A DNA stretch of 64,000 nt from Spirodela intermedia. Its lineage: Eukaryota; Streptophyta; Magnoliopsida; Alismatales; Araceae. This document shows positions 9,450-24,734 of the stretch, in pieces. A model generated the notes under the pieces. The model made no database searches and was not told where the DNA came from. It saw only the letters and a list, made by a program, of their open reading frames with translations. Made by a program: the position numbers and the translations under genes. The DNA lies in contig LR746264.1 in assembly GCA_902729315.2 (NCBI GenBank), positions 9,827,878-9,891,877 of the forward strand, written 5' to 3'. Positions within the stretch are counted from its first letter, which is position 1; each line of letters begins with the position of its first letter.

Positions 9450-11030
9450 TTACGTCTGGTTGTCGTCGTAGGATGGATTTATAGCCTTCGTCTCAATGTT
9501 CCACGCTTTCTTCCTTTCCGCTATTCTTGCGTGATTGGTTCGGAACGAAAGTAGATATCGTTGGGTAGTCGTTGTCGAATTCATCTGAGCACAGCCACTA
9601 CATCTCTGAGTCAGTTTCCCAATATTACTGTCCACGGAAGAAGTCGCAGAGCGCGATTTTTTTCTTTTTGGCGAGTTTACGCTAAGGTTGCTTTCGTTGG
9701 ATAGCGGGAACACGTTGCTGTCGAGGTAAAGTTTTTTCCTGTGTTACTATCCAAAAACTTATGCGATGATATTTATGTATTTAGACTTTTTCATTTAATA
9801 TACGGATATTGTGTCATATAAAATAAATATTTTTCATGATTTCTCGGAGGTGAGGCTTCTTGCCATTAGAGATAGACACAATTATGAAATTGGTCTATTA
9901 ACTTATGCCTGATTATTGTGCTTGTTTAAATAGTTTTACCAATTTCGATCAATATTTTTTCTGTTGCAAACGGCAGGGTTTCCTTAGCTTCGTATCTATG
10001 TCTGCATAGCCTATCTGTCCATTTTGACCTTTGAACAAAGAAAACTAACCACAAAACCCATACATTACAATATACCGCAACGTATCAGATTTAATATGCT
10101 ACTTCTCTTTCAATCGGTTTGTTTGGCTACTAGTTTACGCAATTTCGGTCAGTAAGAATCCACCGTTTTTTTCACTGTTCTATCTGGAACTGTGATGCGT
10201 AGTTTGGACTTGATCTTCTAAAATCTGGAAGACTTAATTCTTGTTTATTACGCACCAAAATGCAGAACGTGTTTATTTTCCATACTTTAATCGCTTTAAT
10301 ATTGCCATTTTTGTGTCTATTCAGTGAAGTTGCATACGTGTAATTATCACCGACTCATTATTGAGGCAGAGTGGGTAGCAAGGCATAGTAGAAAGGGGAA
10401 GCGGCCGTTTTATTTGTATTGTTTGATCCGTCTAGACCGACCAATGAAAGTGTTTGATATGACAACATCTTGAAGTATATCGTTACTAATTTTCTTGTAC
10501 TAATTTATTGTTACTAACATCTCGAAGTAGACGGGATATCTTGCAACTAATTTTAGTTTATGCAGTTACCACCTATCGTGGAAATTTTTCCTGCTCTCTT
10601 ATGGAATTTCTTAACCACATTTGTGGTCGGTTATTTTTGGCCATACCGCATATATGTGATTATCTCCACTGTGTGAGCTGTTTTTTTTTTTTTCAATCTG
10701 TACTTATCTAATGACAAATACGCGTGGATAATCTCATGGAAATCCGCAATCCTTCTATGAACATCATTCCCATCGACTTATCTGTGGTAATCTATGCAGA
10801 TTCCTTACATTAGGCCATAAAAAACCGTGCTTTCTATTCATACTTCTGCTTCGACGTGGTTTCCAAGATGTGGTTCTTTTTCTTCTTCAATGATTCTCCC
10901 TGGAACTGCACTAGTTTTTCAAAAATTCGCCAATTCGGATGAAGTGCAATCTCTTCCTGACATAAATATCTCAATTGAATATTTTTGGTTTGAAGGTGGT
11001 GCCAGTTCGTTTTACTGAACAACAACTTTG

Positions 11031-12632
11031 ATGGATGTCTGCACTGGTAATACCTCATTTTCCGAAGGTTTTGGGTCATGCATGAAGAGCCCTTGCTTCC
11101 CTCCTGCGATAAAGCAGAGGAGTGCGTGTAGCTCTCACCAACTCAAGATACCTGCGCAAGATCTGAACAATTCAGAAGCATTCTCAGATGAAAACGATGG
11201 CTTGACGCCTGATGATCTCAGAATCGCTTTTAGTGATTTGAATGTTGAAGATTTTCATGGCACAGCATCAGAACAGCATGAAGATGACACGAATCACTTC
11301 AATGATCATATGGAGAGGATTCTCCGGCCGGATACTAATCTAAAGAAGGGCTTGAGCAAAGCCACAACGTTTCCATGCTCTGGGAAAACGTTCATGTCTC
11401 TTGCAGAGGAGGGAGCAGTGCTTTCTACCGTGCCATTCCCCAGTCAAAGTTCTCTGGAGCCTGCAAGCCCTGTGCTTGGACGGTCCACTTCCTTGCCCGT
11501 AAGCTTTCCTCTTTGACCAGGAATTTCATCTATTTGCTTCTTTCTGAATTATCTCTGAAGTTGTCATGAATAGACATAGCCGCACCATGTAACGAAATAG
11601 ATGTGAATGAAGGTGAGTAGGCACCCAATTACTGGTTAACGTGTTTGACTTTATGGGTGCCGAAAATTCTGTATTAGCTTATGATTTGGCCCATGTTAGA
11701 CGTACCATGAAATATCTGATTAATTGGTGCCAGCATTGGGTTTTCACTCCAGATTCTCATAGTTAGATTCCTGATCAACGTGTTTGACTTTATGGGTGCC
11801 AAAAATTCTGTATTAGCATATGATTTGGCCATGTTTGACTTACCATGGAATATCTGATTAATTGGTGCCAGCATTGGGTTTTCACTCCACATTCTCATAG
11901 TTTCTTCCCCCAACCAGCAGGCCACTCCCAGGCTCGTGTCTGCCATGAAAGGGGGCCGCGAGAAGGAGGGCGCCCCGCCGAGAGCAAGGATGCAGGTGAA
12001 GTGGGCCGAGGACGTCTACGACCCGCCCACCACCTCCATGCCCCACACCCTGAGGAACCACCCCCAGCAGCGCTACAAGCCCAAGAAGAAGGACCACCAT
12101 AAGCACAAGCACAAGAAGAAGCCCTCTCGCAGCAGCACCACCCGTGACAAGCAGCCACACCCTGCAAACCTCCCCGAAAGGTTCTCTCTCTCTCTCTCTC
12201 TCTCTTTATCTCTCTACACATACAGCAATCAGTTCTTTAGACGGGCCATCTTAATCTATCCTATCTAACTTTAATGAATTAAATTTATGATAAATTTATC
12301 TCATTTTTTGGGGTTAGCCAAAGAAATTAATCACATAAGTTTCAACCTCTAATTTTAATCAATAAATTAGTATGGTATAGTATTTTCCCATATCATTGGA
12401 ATATTCTGACAAACATATCGTGCCTCTCTCTCTCTCTCTATATATATATATAACCAAGTGATATCCTGGGTATTCTTCCCGCAGGAGTAAAGTGCAGGAG
12501 AGTAGCAGCGGTGGCTCCTCAGTTGCTGGCATCTTGGACTACGTGGGTAGCGGCCAAGAAGCCAAGTGCGGGAGCAGCCTGCTGGCGGGGCCGCTGGCGA
12601 AGCTGCAGTTTTCAGTGGCGGAGGCCACCTGA
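11031..12632 (+). CDS. Plant-specific protein of unknown function with a VKWAEDVYDPP motif
   Basis: Three coding exons were reconstructed: 11031-11498, 11918-12180 and 12485-12632, giving 292 aa. The first half is acidic and Ser-rich. The middle exon has an MKG start segment, the motif MQVKWAEDVYDPPTTS and then a strongly basic Lys/His tract (KKKDHHKHKHKKKPSRSS). The C-terminus ends GPLAKLQFSVAEAT. I recognise the VKWAPDVYDPP block and the basic tract from uncharacterised plant proteins, but know no function. The basic tract suggests nuclear localisation (inference). The ATG at 11031 is the first in the coding exon. The acceptor before exon 2 is CAGCAG, so a one-residue NAGNAG choice (exon start 11918 or 11921) is possible. 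Intron 1 contains a tandem duplication. Confidence 0.75.
11639..11903 (+). repeat. Two-copy tandem duplication (period about 139 bp) in an intron
   Basis: The blocks 11639-11765 and 11778-11903 are alike along their length, sharing TTTGACTTTATGGGTGCC and GGTGCCAGCATTGGGTTTTC, with a few substitutions. The second copy ends just before the polypyrimidine tract and acceptor of the next exon. Confidence 0.85.
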
Positions 12633-13632
12633 TGGCGGCGGCGGCGGCGCCGTTTCGTCTCACGATCGCTGGCTAGCCTTCGTGCTTGTACATAACTCAA
12701 CTCGCTCTTCGGAGCTCTCCGGTACTTGCTTCCGTCCCCCCTTCGTCTTTCCTAAGGCGACATTCAGATGAATGGGAATAAATATGACCGTCTCTGCTGT
12801 TCTTGTCCGGCCTGCAAACTCAAGCAGCGTTCGATCTCCTGGACTCGGAGAGATTTCCAGGGGAGTAGGAACTGGGCAAAAAGATGTACCTTTTTCTTGG
12901 GTTTTTAATATCAAAATCAAGTTTAAAAAATAAAATAAAATAAACACGAATCGAGTTCATATTTCTTACTTTTTGTTCTTGGGACTTCGCATTAATATAA
13001 AAAAAATGGAAGAAAACTTAATACGGGGGTCTAACTGATCCGATTCAAACTCTAGTTAGGTGTGACCGTCCCTTCAATCACTGGCCGGGAGTTTACTCCT
13101 TTGATGCCTGCCGCGGATATGGGTGAATTTTATTGAGAGCTGGGTTTTTTTTTTTTTTTTTTGACCCATTACCTAGATTAAGATGAAATACATAACCTTT
13201 GGGCCACTCACACTTAGATAGTCTCTCTCTCTCTCTCTCTCTCCCTCTCTCTCTCTCTTCTCACCTCAGGTTCAGTCGGGTCGATCTTTAACTTAATGAC
13301 GATAAAAAAACAAATAAATATCAACGTGAGTCATTTCCTGAGTTTATGAGTGCCACCAAGATCAAATATAGAAATCTTGGAACCATTATCTCGTCATATG
13401 ACTGTCTCATTGCCATGTATAGTTCTCTCTCTCTCTCTCAGAAGTGTGCAGATGGTGGTTTGGACTAGGCTAGAAGTCAAACCCAAAGTCAATTTTCCAA
13501 GCTCCAGGCTCAGTAGGGACCTAAAAAACATATCGATAACAAGATAGAAATAGAGATTAATCTGACTCATTTGATACGCAGAGTTGAGTTTGGGTCCATC
13601 ATCTTTCATATGACTTCCTTAAATCACCATGT

Positions 13633-13687
<55 letters not shown>

Positions 13688-13732
13688 ATACACACAGAGA
13701 GAGACAAGTGGATATAAACGCTCACCACCAAA
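12633..13732. other. Convergent intergenic region with CT microsatellites
   Basis: It lies between the 3' ends of the unknown gene (+) and the IDM1-like gene (-). CT-rich runs occur at about 13221-13258, 13423-13440 and 13635-13682, and a poly-T run near 13147-13162. No gene was recognised. Confidence 0.6.
13635..13682. repeat. (CT)24 microsatellite
   Basis: An uninterrupted CT run 50 bp downstream of the IDM1-like stop codon, probably in its 3' UTR. Confidence 0.95.
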
Positions 13733-16700
13733 TCAGAAGACTGACGACACAGGTTTCTCCAGCATCTTCGTTCCCCGGAACATCATTATGGGATATATTT
13801 CTGCAAACCTCTGACACTGCCAAGAAGAAGTCGATATTTTGTCAGCTCCAAAGTAGATCCATGGGGGTCTCAGATTTTCCAAACGGGAATTCATCGGAAA
13901 ATTAAAAAAAAAAGTGCTAGGATAATAAAAACCCACAGAAATCTCGTCTTCTGAGGGAAAAAAAAAGGCAGGATTTATTTTAGAAAAAAAATCAAAATGT
14001 ATGCATCGGGAATTTTACCCGGTCTGCTGTCATTTCTTTGAAACCAAATTTTTGAACCCACATTGATTCGGCATTCTCAGTGGCCGGAAGTACCAATGTT
14101 TTCACATTTAGGTCGTGCAAAAGCAGCTCGATGCATGATAGGAGACATCTGAAGAAACCCTGTGTTTAGTTTAAGAAGCAATGGTTAAACGATTATCCAG
14201 ATAAATAAAACAATCAATGTGGGTAAATTAGAGAGAAATAAAAATCATGAGAAACTGGTTTAACTTTATATAACTGGGTAAAAATAATAATAAAATATTT
14301 CTGTTCAAGAACGGAAAAACCCAGTCAGGCATACATTTGGAGAAAATCCCATTTTCAAAAAATAAAAATAAATAAATAAATCAGATGTTGTAGTCAGTGC
14401 TAGACTTTCTTGAAAAAGATTCCTCAAGTGGATTTCTTTTAGGAAGCTCGTCAGATCCAAGATAGACTCTTCTCTATTAGATGTACAAAACGAAACTGTT
14501 CATAATCAAATCTGGCTATGGGCATAGGAACCGTCAAGTTATTCACAAGATCCAAGGCCTAATTAGATTTTTTTTTTTTTTTTTTTTTGCCAAATGTGAA
14601 GCAGAATAATCACGAATCTTGATAGCTAGCAGTCAGAAGCGACCTACCCTTCCCTGATTTTCTTGGCTCGTGGCAGCTAGGGGCAGCTCCGCAGCTTCTT
14701 TGCCAAGCACTCTGAGAATCCCAGCGGATACAACCACCGATCTAGACCCCCCAAAAAAATTGAATCAGGCGATTACTTGCCACATGACAGTTTATAAAAA
14801 AAAATTAGTTGAGAAGAAGAGGAAGAAGAAGAAACAAGTTAGGCAAACCCACTTTATAGTCAGTATTGCACAGTACATCCCTCCAAGTTCGTGGCCACCC
14901 ATATTTCTACTGCATGATGTCAAAAATATAAATTTAGACAAATCTGCCAGAAATCCCAGAGAAGGTCCACATAAATCTAGCCAGAGATTTTATATCCTCT
15001 GAAGGAATACAAAGTAGAGCTCTTTATGTCAGAAACTGTTGCTTACCCATGGACCATTGCGGGTAAGAGATCACGACCCGACCGTTCAATTATGGGATCA
15101 AAGCCATTCTGAGAGGGACAGGTGAAGGCAGGGATAGATGAGTACAATAAATCTAGTTGCAGGGGTTGAGATGAATCCAAATGGCAAATATGGGATAAAA
15201 TGAATCTGTAAAGCAGACATGCACATGCGAATTTTTCCGCACAAAACCAGAAGGATAGAAATGAAGCGTGAAAAATATTTGTCTCCTCTTACTCCACACG
15301 TCTGATATAAAGCTGCCAAACGACAGTAATGACAAATGCCTCAATGCCCGCGACTTTAGTTTTTCGTGAATACTGCAGATTAAAACAATTGAAAACTCTA
15401 TGCCCGTTGATAAGACTCTTTCTTACTTTACAGTCTCTCTTCTCTATCTGAGGGTGCTGAAGATTACAGAGCAGCCACCATCTCTTGTGCCCCTTCATCC
15501 AGAATACGTGCAGCACACCTAACGTACCATAACCCTCAACTATTTGAATGCTACTATGCTAATGAACAAACCCGGGCCTAGTAGGGATCACCTGGATCTT
15601 CACACAATAATCAGTCCTTGGGAAGTTTATACACCAGCTCCAGCTGTGTCCAGTTTGCCCCCCTTTCTAGCGATAAAAATTAATGCCCTTCGATTCCAGG
15701 GCCTTCGAGAGATTATGGGTATGTACAGTCTGATAGCAGACATGAGGCAGGCAGAGACATGAAATGTTTCTTTTACTTTTACTAAAAGAGAAAAAAAGAC
15801 ACGTTATAGGATTGGTGAAACAGATGGTATAAAATATGGAAATATTTCACAAAACATGGAAACACGGTATAAAAAGTGGCAAGCTAAAGAATTTTAACAA
15901 CTCAAACATAAACATGGAGAATTCTAAAGTGGTTTACCATGGTTGGACCAACCAAAAGTATACTATTGTAGCGTTCCTTCAGAGTTCCTGGGAAGTGATC
16001 TAGAGAAAATCATGGCGAGTTCAACAGGACTTACGCGGAAAATCTCAAAAGCCTTTGAAAGCAGAAATTTGTTCTCAGATGATCCTGTTTTTCCACTGAG
16101 TAGTTGCCATCTCACATCAAATCCGGCGTTGATCGTTAAACCGTTTTGTTGAGGCTTCTCGTTCAACTGATTTGATAGCGTTTCTGGAACGATCTTAGCT
16201 CCATTGAAGATAATGCTTTGAAGAGTAGCATAAATGGTCATGCAATCGCTGTGACAAAACCAGTTGTCTTTGGGCAGGGCCTGACGCGTAAAACAAATCC
16301 ATATGGTGTTAAAAGATACAATACTATTCACGAATTTAGGAAGCCATTCTCTGTAGAGTAAGTTACCCGCAAGTCGCACATGCCACTTTCTCTCAGGCAG
16401 CGAACATGATACTCCTTTTCACACTATAAATTTAAAATAAGCTGTTATATGGTTTATACAAAAGGATTTTGGGACGGGCAGAGTAGAAAGAGAAGAATGA
16501 GGAGATATAACATACTTGATCGCAGATCAAAACTGTTTCATCATTGAATGTATCTACGCAGCTAAAATGACCGTCTCTGAATGCCGTGCAAATCAAAACA
16601 CATCAGATGATGCCTCATCCTAAAGTCTCTCAACGTTGTATTGTTGTAAATTACTAACTAAACGTACCTGCAAATGTAGCAGCAACCGCTTTCAGTTGTG

Positions 16701-19700
16701 GGCGTCTCGATTACCCTGCCAACTCGAACAGCCAGTTTTGCATCGCTGGAAGCCACTCCAGAGATAATTTCATCATTGCAGTAAGAACAATGCCACTCAC
16801 CATGTGGTGTGTCGTCTAATCCTAAGCAAACTGAAAACGCCAATGTAAACAGATTTCACTATCATAGAGAATAATGACAGAGAACGCCACTGAAGAGACA
16901 CAAGAAATATGAAGTATCTGCACAGTGTTCCTTTGGTCCACATGTCAACAATTTGAAGATACTTTAAATTGGTCAATCAACCCCGAACCTTTCCTACTAA
17001 GTGGCCATCTCGTGGATGATCCCCAAAAGAAGTGAATAATCAAAAGCTGTCAATGCATGGTATCACACGTTCTTCAATTTCAAGTGACTCAATGAATCAA
17101 CGACACCAATCTCTATGCTTTTGCCAAATATCTAGATCCAACTGGCATTCAGTGGGTGCCAGAAGTCTTCGGACCAAGTCTTTAGAAAATCCTTAGTTAA
17201 GGTGGACAGCAAAAAGCAAGTAGGAAGGACATCGAACCAAATTATATGCCAAAAGAGTCCATGTTCCTTGAGTAAATACAATAACACCAACCAAATTTCT
17301 GCCCCAAGACAACAAAGCATAAGTGACGGTACGCAGATGAGACAGTAAAGAACTTACGGCTATAATTGCCTCTAATAAATATGCTAAAAATAATAAATAT
17401 TTACTCAGCCGATAATTTTCACAGAAATCATATCCTTTTTGGTTAGTCATCGGTTAATTCTGGAAATTCCAGTCTTAGGTCCATGGAAAGGAAGATATCA
17501 AAAAAGGTTTTAAAAAAAGGGCAACGCGAAACACTCAGAGGTACCAGATAATACTTATTTTTCCTCTGTTCTTATTGTTTTGCCCTTGGATCATGATGGC
17601 CATTATCGACAATGGGACTATGTTCACGAACCATCTTGAGTTTATGATGCTTGATATTTTCCTGTTATCATTTACCACTTACAGGCCGTAATCACTGAAC
17701 ATCAGCGACAGTAGAAACACAGAAACCGCATCCTCGACATTAAAGAAGAGAAAAGGTGAACCAAAAGCAACGCTATAATCAGCTGAAGCATGAATGTCGG
17801 GGACGATATAGTGAGTTGTGGCTAACATTCCGTTAACTAAAAAACAGGCTTACGAGTTATGCTTCAACACTGCACCGTGTTCAGACATCTCCATGGGTTG
17901 TGTCTTCATGTATTGGATACACCGAGACTGTCTAACATAGGGTATTTCATCGCAGCCAAATTAGAATAAAAGAACATTCGAATCCCCCCACTGAAAATAT
18001 TTGACATAGATCGATATAAAAAAAAATGGCATCATTTTAGGATATTTTAGCTTCTACTTTGATGAAGATATTTTCTTCAACATAGATATTTATGAATAAA
18101 AGTTATTTTCCATTTGCATCAGCCGCATTTCTTTTGGAACTCTATTGGAATCTCTGAGACGATTCCACTTACCGCATAACCCAGACCAAACTCATGAGTC
18201 ATACAACCCTATCAACCGGCTTCAGGTATGTTCCACCCACATTGAAGGTGCTTAGTTCAGGAAACATGGTTTTAGGTTGTATACTACTAAGATTAGATTC
18301 TCAGATAGTTTACACCATTAAATTGTTATGACTGCACTGAGATCTTTGGCTTGATAGAAAAATGGGATATAGTTTCAAGGATTGCCTGAGACTAACAAAT
18401 TAATTTTCCCACTGACTTAGGATAACAAGGCCATAAGATTATCTAATCTTCAACCACGATAAAAAGGATAAAGGTATTGAGGTATGCTATGCACAGCATC
18501 ATCCATGACATTAACATATGGATCCGTCAGGTGAAAGCTCAATATTCAGATCAGACATATAGATTAGTTACCGGAATTAGCACTAATGATAATACGACTG
18601 ATAAAAGTCCTCATAATGGAAAAGCAAAGAAAAAAAGGAACAATTATCTTTTATCAGGGTTAGGGATCGATAACAGTTAATTTTAAAGATCTATGAAAAG
18701 GATACTTGTCTCAAGATATGTAAATAGACGAAGTCACTAGTTCTATAGTTGCTCAGATGAACTATGTGAAATAGTGAATAATTAATCTATGGAAGAAAAA
18801 ACCCAGCAGCAACCAACAACGCATGCTGTTGGGAAAAAGTTATTATAGGGAAGTGGAAATTTCAATACAAATGGAGATATGAGATGAAACATACATACCT
18901 ATATGAAAGGCCTTAGGGCATTTACTGCAGAGGATCAGTTCTCCTCCATCTCCACAAACTGCACAATCATTGTCACTGGAGATGGCGGTTAAATGGCGAC
19001 CTTTTGAAAGAGAAATAGATAAATCATGTAGAGACACACTGTTGGAAGTGAAGATATTGTGATAGCTGCAAAAAAGCAGATAGTTTCAGTTGAAAGAGGA
19101 CCATCTTGCGCTAATATCAGTATTCTTGCCCAAGCTAAGGTGTTGGTCGAGCTTGCATAATGAATAGTTACTTTCCGATACCAGTGCCATATATTTGACG
19201 TCTAAACTATTGAAAATATTGTATTCCCAGGTAGATGGGAAAGGTGCGATTTATGTACTATCCATTTCCGGTCAGTGGAATGACAAAATTATTGGCACAT
19301 CATTGCAACGAGTATCTTCTACATTAGTCTCTCATTTATTTATCCATTTAAGTATACAGCATGATGTTAAATATACTTACGGTTGACGTCTTGATGCCCA
19401 TCCAGCATGAGCTTCAAACTGTGAGGGACTAATCTGATCAATAAAGAAAAACGGACAATCAGTTTCCAATCCATCATAATATGCACGAGATGAATGGGGT
19501 TACCTCCCCGTTGCAGCAATGACATGCTATACCATTCCCCATTTTATGACCTTTAAGTACTATCTGCAAGGATAAGAGTACCCTTTTAAAAGCCTTCATA
19601 GTTTATTCTGTAAATGGTGGCAATTCAAATCAGACAAACCTGCCCTCTGACGCAGTAAGCCAGTTCAGCTCCATCAGGCAGACCATTTTCCAGAAAAATC

Positions 19701-22700
19701 AAGCGGTGCAAATCTGTGCCCCTTGAAAAAGATGAAAGAGAAAAGAAAAAGTTGATCAAAATCGTAGTGGAACTTAGTTCAGCACGAGAAAAGCTCAGAC
19801 ATTATTAAACAATAGATGGGAAGACGTTTACTACATAAAAAGTTACCTTTTGAACCTTTTCTTAGCACTACGCTGAGTAGAACGATTTGGTTTGACGTTG
19901 GGGCAGGAAAGGGAATCCGGCATCATAAGAAGATCAGGTGATTCTGGTAATTTTGACCTGCAAGTTGGAACTAATGCAAATAAGCTAAACAGGCAGAAGA
20001 GTTTTGAAGTCAAACTGATGACCGAAGATGAATCTTAAAGTTTTATGCCAGAAGTCAAAAAACCTGTATTTAATGATTTTAAAATAATTTAATCTACCTT
20101 AGCTTAAAACAATACCTACGTAAACAGAAAGGGATACACACATCTTTGACGCACATTTTCTTCCATCTTCTAAATGAAAACTCTGTGATTTGTGCGAACT
20201 GTTCGGATAATGCCTTTTCTCACGAAATGCCTCGTGTCAATGAACTAAAAGGTGAATTGATGCCAGTGACAGTGTCAAACCATAAGAGCCGGTTTTTGAG
20301 ACATCTTGAAACACAACTGGCGTCTTTTTTTATCTCTGAATTTAATTCTGAGCTAAATTATTCTATGAGATTCTGTCATCTTCACATACAATAAATCATC
20401 AAGACATGCAGACCGAATGTAATAACGCAACAAACTCTACATTACAGAGTACTGTACTGAGTTAGCATTCCATGCAGCAATGGGCAGAACAAAGGATACG
20501 TTAAATGCGAGTTATCTCTATCCTGTTAAGGAGGATCACTGATGGATATCTCAGGCTGGAGCCGACCTGTTTCAAGTTGAAATAGTATAATACATTGATA
20601 AATAGAGAAATAGATAGCTTTATTAAGATTCATTCTGTTAATTTTTTTAATGACCTATAGAAACAATAGTTTCTTTGAGAGAACAGCAGTAACTCTTCGA
20701 AAAACATTAATGCCGTGTAATGATATATTGCTGGGTAAAAAGAATATAAAGCCACATGAACATGTTTTGGATTTTCTTTGATCAGGTCGATGGGCATACG
20801 TCAACCACATCTGAGTATAGAAACTTAGATAATTTATGAAACCCCACGAAAAGATTCTAGAACCGATCTACCAGTGAACAAATTTAAACCTGGTAGAGGA
20901 TTAAAGATAAATTCAATTTATTATTTTTTAAATGGTTAGCATTCAGTTTAGGTTTTTAAATGAGTCTCTGTCAATTTTTATCCAGGATCACATGTTTATA
21001 AATCAGACCTTTCCCCCCACACCCTTATACTTTTTCTGATGTCTAAGATTATTTTTGGACTGTTGCTCTCTTGTTGGGAAGCAATAACTGTACAATCGAG
21101 ATTACTTTCTACCCATTGATTCCCCTCAGTGTAAAGGTGCTTATTGTATATTTTGTTCACACTTTGTAGATATCTTGTGGAACTAATGAATCGTATACTT
21201 AGGGGGCAAAAGCTCGTCTGAGGAAGCTTCGCAGTAATTGTCTACGGATGCAGTGTTGGCAGCAACAATTATACCATTCACCCCCACTGGGTAGCTATTC
21301 ACGGTTGTGATTGGCATGAGGAAGTCAGAAATCCTCCTTTGTGAATGATGTAGTGATTATAAACATTGTCCTTACGCTCAGAAAGAAAATTCGCAAAAGA
21401 TCTTGTTCTTCTCTTGATTTCCTACCTACACTGGTCTAATCACACAGCTCCAGGATATGAACGGACAAATACAAAGAAATGATAAGTTGTGGGTAGGAGT
21501 TATTACATATCTTCCTATAAAAAAATGTCGTAATTTCTAAGTAATTATCATAAATTTCTCTCTTAGAAACAAAAATGAAATCAATCAAGATACCAAATAA
21601 GATGTCAACGCGTAGTATAAAAATAAAGAGGCAAGACAGCGTCTTTCATTCAGGATAGGATAGTTTCCTGACGATGAAAGAACTGTCTTTTTTAGCACTT
21701 CAAAAGTGTTCGGGCTCCCTTTTCACGCAAAACTTCAAGAAGCTAAGGGCGATGCCCATACAACTGAACATTTACCTGCACTCTTTACACTAATCGAACT
21801 TGAAAACATAAACAATGAAAATATACAGTTTGGCTAACAATATCATTGCTTTCAAGAAATGTACACAGTATGATAGTATTTCGAGTTACACCCAGGATGT
21901 TTGATGCACAAAAGAAGAAAAAACTCAGAAAATTGACCACTGGAGGTAAACATTGGTGGCGTACAATCAAACCCGTCACAAGGGGGATAAGTTCTCTGGG
22001 GAGGCTTACACACCGGGGTAGTTACCTTGAAACGATCTGAGAGATGGTAAAAGTCTCATGATCCGAGCGCTTCTTTGCCTTTCCAATTAGGTTTCTGTCC
22101 TGGAATTCATGGTTTCCTTCCTGAAATGATTCTGGAAAACAACGTACATCAATGGAGAAGAAAATCTCAAATGCGTGCAGCTTGACAGATAAAGCAATCT
22201 GTGTCACCTTTCCACGCCTTATAGCATCTCCAATTGGGTGTGCAGCCAATTATGCTCTCAATGACACTCTCCAAAGAACCTAAGTGATATTTTGCCAGTT
22301 CTTTGACTACGCGATAAAGACTTTTCCCATTGTTCAAGAATATGTGATTAGTTTGGTTCTTTGAGGTGACCCCAGAATGCTTTTCAAACTCAAGGGCAGA
22401 AAGAACCTGTGATGAGTTGTCATTAACAAATTTTTTCATAGAAAGGAAGGGGATCTTAAGCTAAACACATCGTTTTATGAAAACCTGAAGACGATGAAAT
22501 GCATAAACAACACAAAAAATGTTTGGAACAAGTTAGAGTTGAATATTTGATACAACTGTACTGAAGCCTGTAAATTGAATGAAAAGTTCTTATGAGCTGC
22601 TGGATATTTCGAATGACAAGATCAGTTTTTGAATGTCATTGTCGATACCGGTAAGTAGTGCCAAGGAATTAAGGGAATTGGGGTACTTACCCTAGTATGG

Positions 22701-23379
22701 TTGCATGAAGAGCAGCCACATAAATAACCAAGGTCTTTGATAAGACCTGGAATCTCCACCTGACAGGCATCAGAAACCAAAAAAAATAAAGAAAACTATT
22801 GATTTACCATACAAGAAAAAGGAAAAGCTCTTCTTTCACCTTGTGCTTACTGAAGCTATACTTGACCGGAAGTCCTTCCAAAAGGCCCGTTGAAAGCAGG
22901 CTCTTCACGCTGGAAACATGAGCGGTCTTTAACACTCTCGGTCTCTTCTTACCCTTACTATAGTTTCTGATGCCTGTTTTTTCGCTCTCCGGTGTATCAG
23001 AATTTTCATCCCCATTGTCCTCGGAATTGGTCTTCTTCTCGCATATATCTTCCTGGTCGCCGGCATTGACACCCAATGCGACGAATCTGGGCGCTGTGGA
23101 ACCGTCTTCCATAGGATTCTCCAGTTCAGATCCGCTCCCTTCTTCCGAAGATAGATGACCGATAACAGACACGGCATCACTATCCGTGGCTTGGAACCTA
23201 CACTCCCGGCATTCGTATTTCGTCAATTCACCGTGCACGCCCTCTACGATCTGATTCTTCCTCGGTGAGTTGCCTGCTGATTCATACTCCGTAGAGCCCA
23301 AGCAGTGGATCCGCTTCCTTGCATAACAAGGCGCGGTGGAATCTGTTGCCGGCGTTAAGAAAACGTCGGCTTCAACCAT
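13733..23379 (-). CDS. PHD-finger / GNAT acetyltransferase protein, IDM1-like
   Basis: Eighteen coding exons on the minus strand give 783 aa: 22840-23379, 22691-22759, 22208-22406, 22026-22131, 19847-19957, 19640-19721, 19504-19563, 19381-19433, 18899-19065, 16668-16830, 16516-16576, 16367-16423, 16035-16280, 15047-15108, 14853-14909, 14648-14741, 14019-14159 and 13733-13816. Order of parts: an acidic N-terminus; two Tify/Jas (TPL-binding-like) modules, the first with VKSLLSTGLLEGLPVKY, the second with ISPSQFEAHAGWASRRQP; a C4HC3 PHD finger starting at about residue 441 (CAVCGDGGELILC...WHCSYC); a second atypical Cys/His finger (CEKEYHVRCL...WFCHSDC); and a C-terminal GNAT fold (GGMYCAIL, ELPLAATSQENQGR). 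Relatives include Arabidopsis IDM1/ROS4, which acetylates H3 to allow active DNA demethylation; that role here is inferred. Introns 4 and 9 exceed 2 kb. A 5' UTR intron acceptor is likely at 23424. Confidence 0.88.

Positions 23380-24734
<1,355 letters not shown>

Noticed and set aside
15047-15108. Apparent frameshift in the IDM1-like exon that encodes RDLLPAMVHG
   Set aside because: On re-reading the bases (AGAGATCACGACC on the plus strand) the frame is continuous; the first impression was a copying slip.
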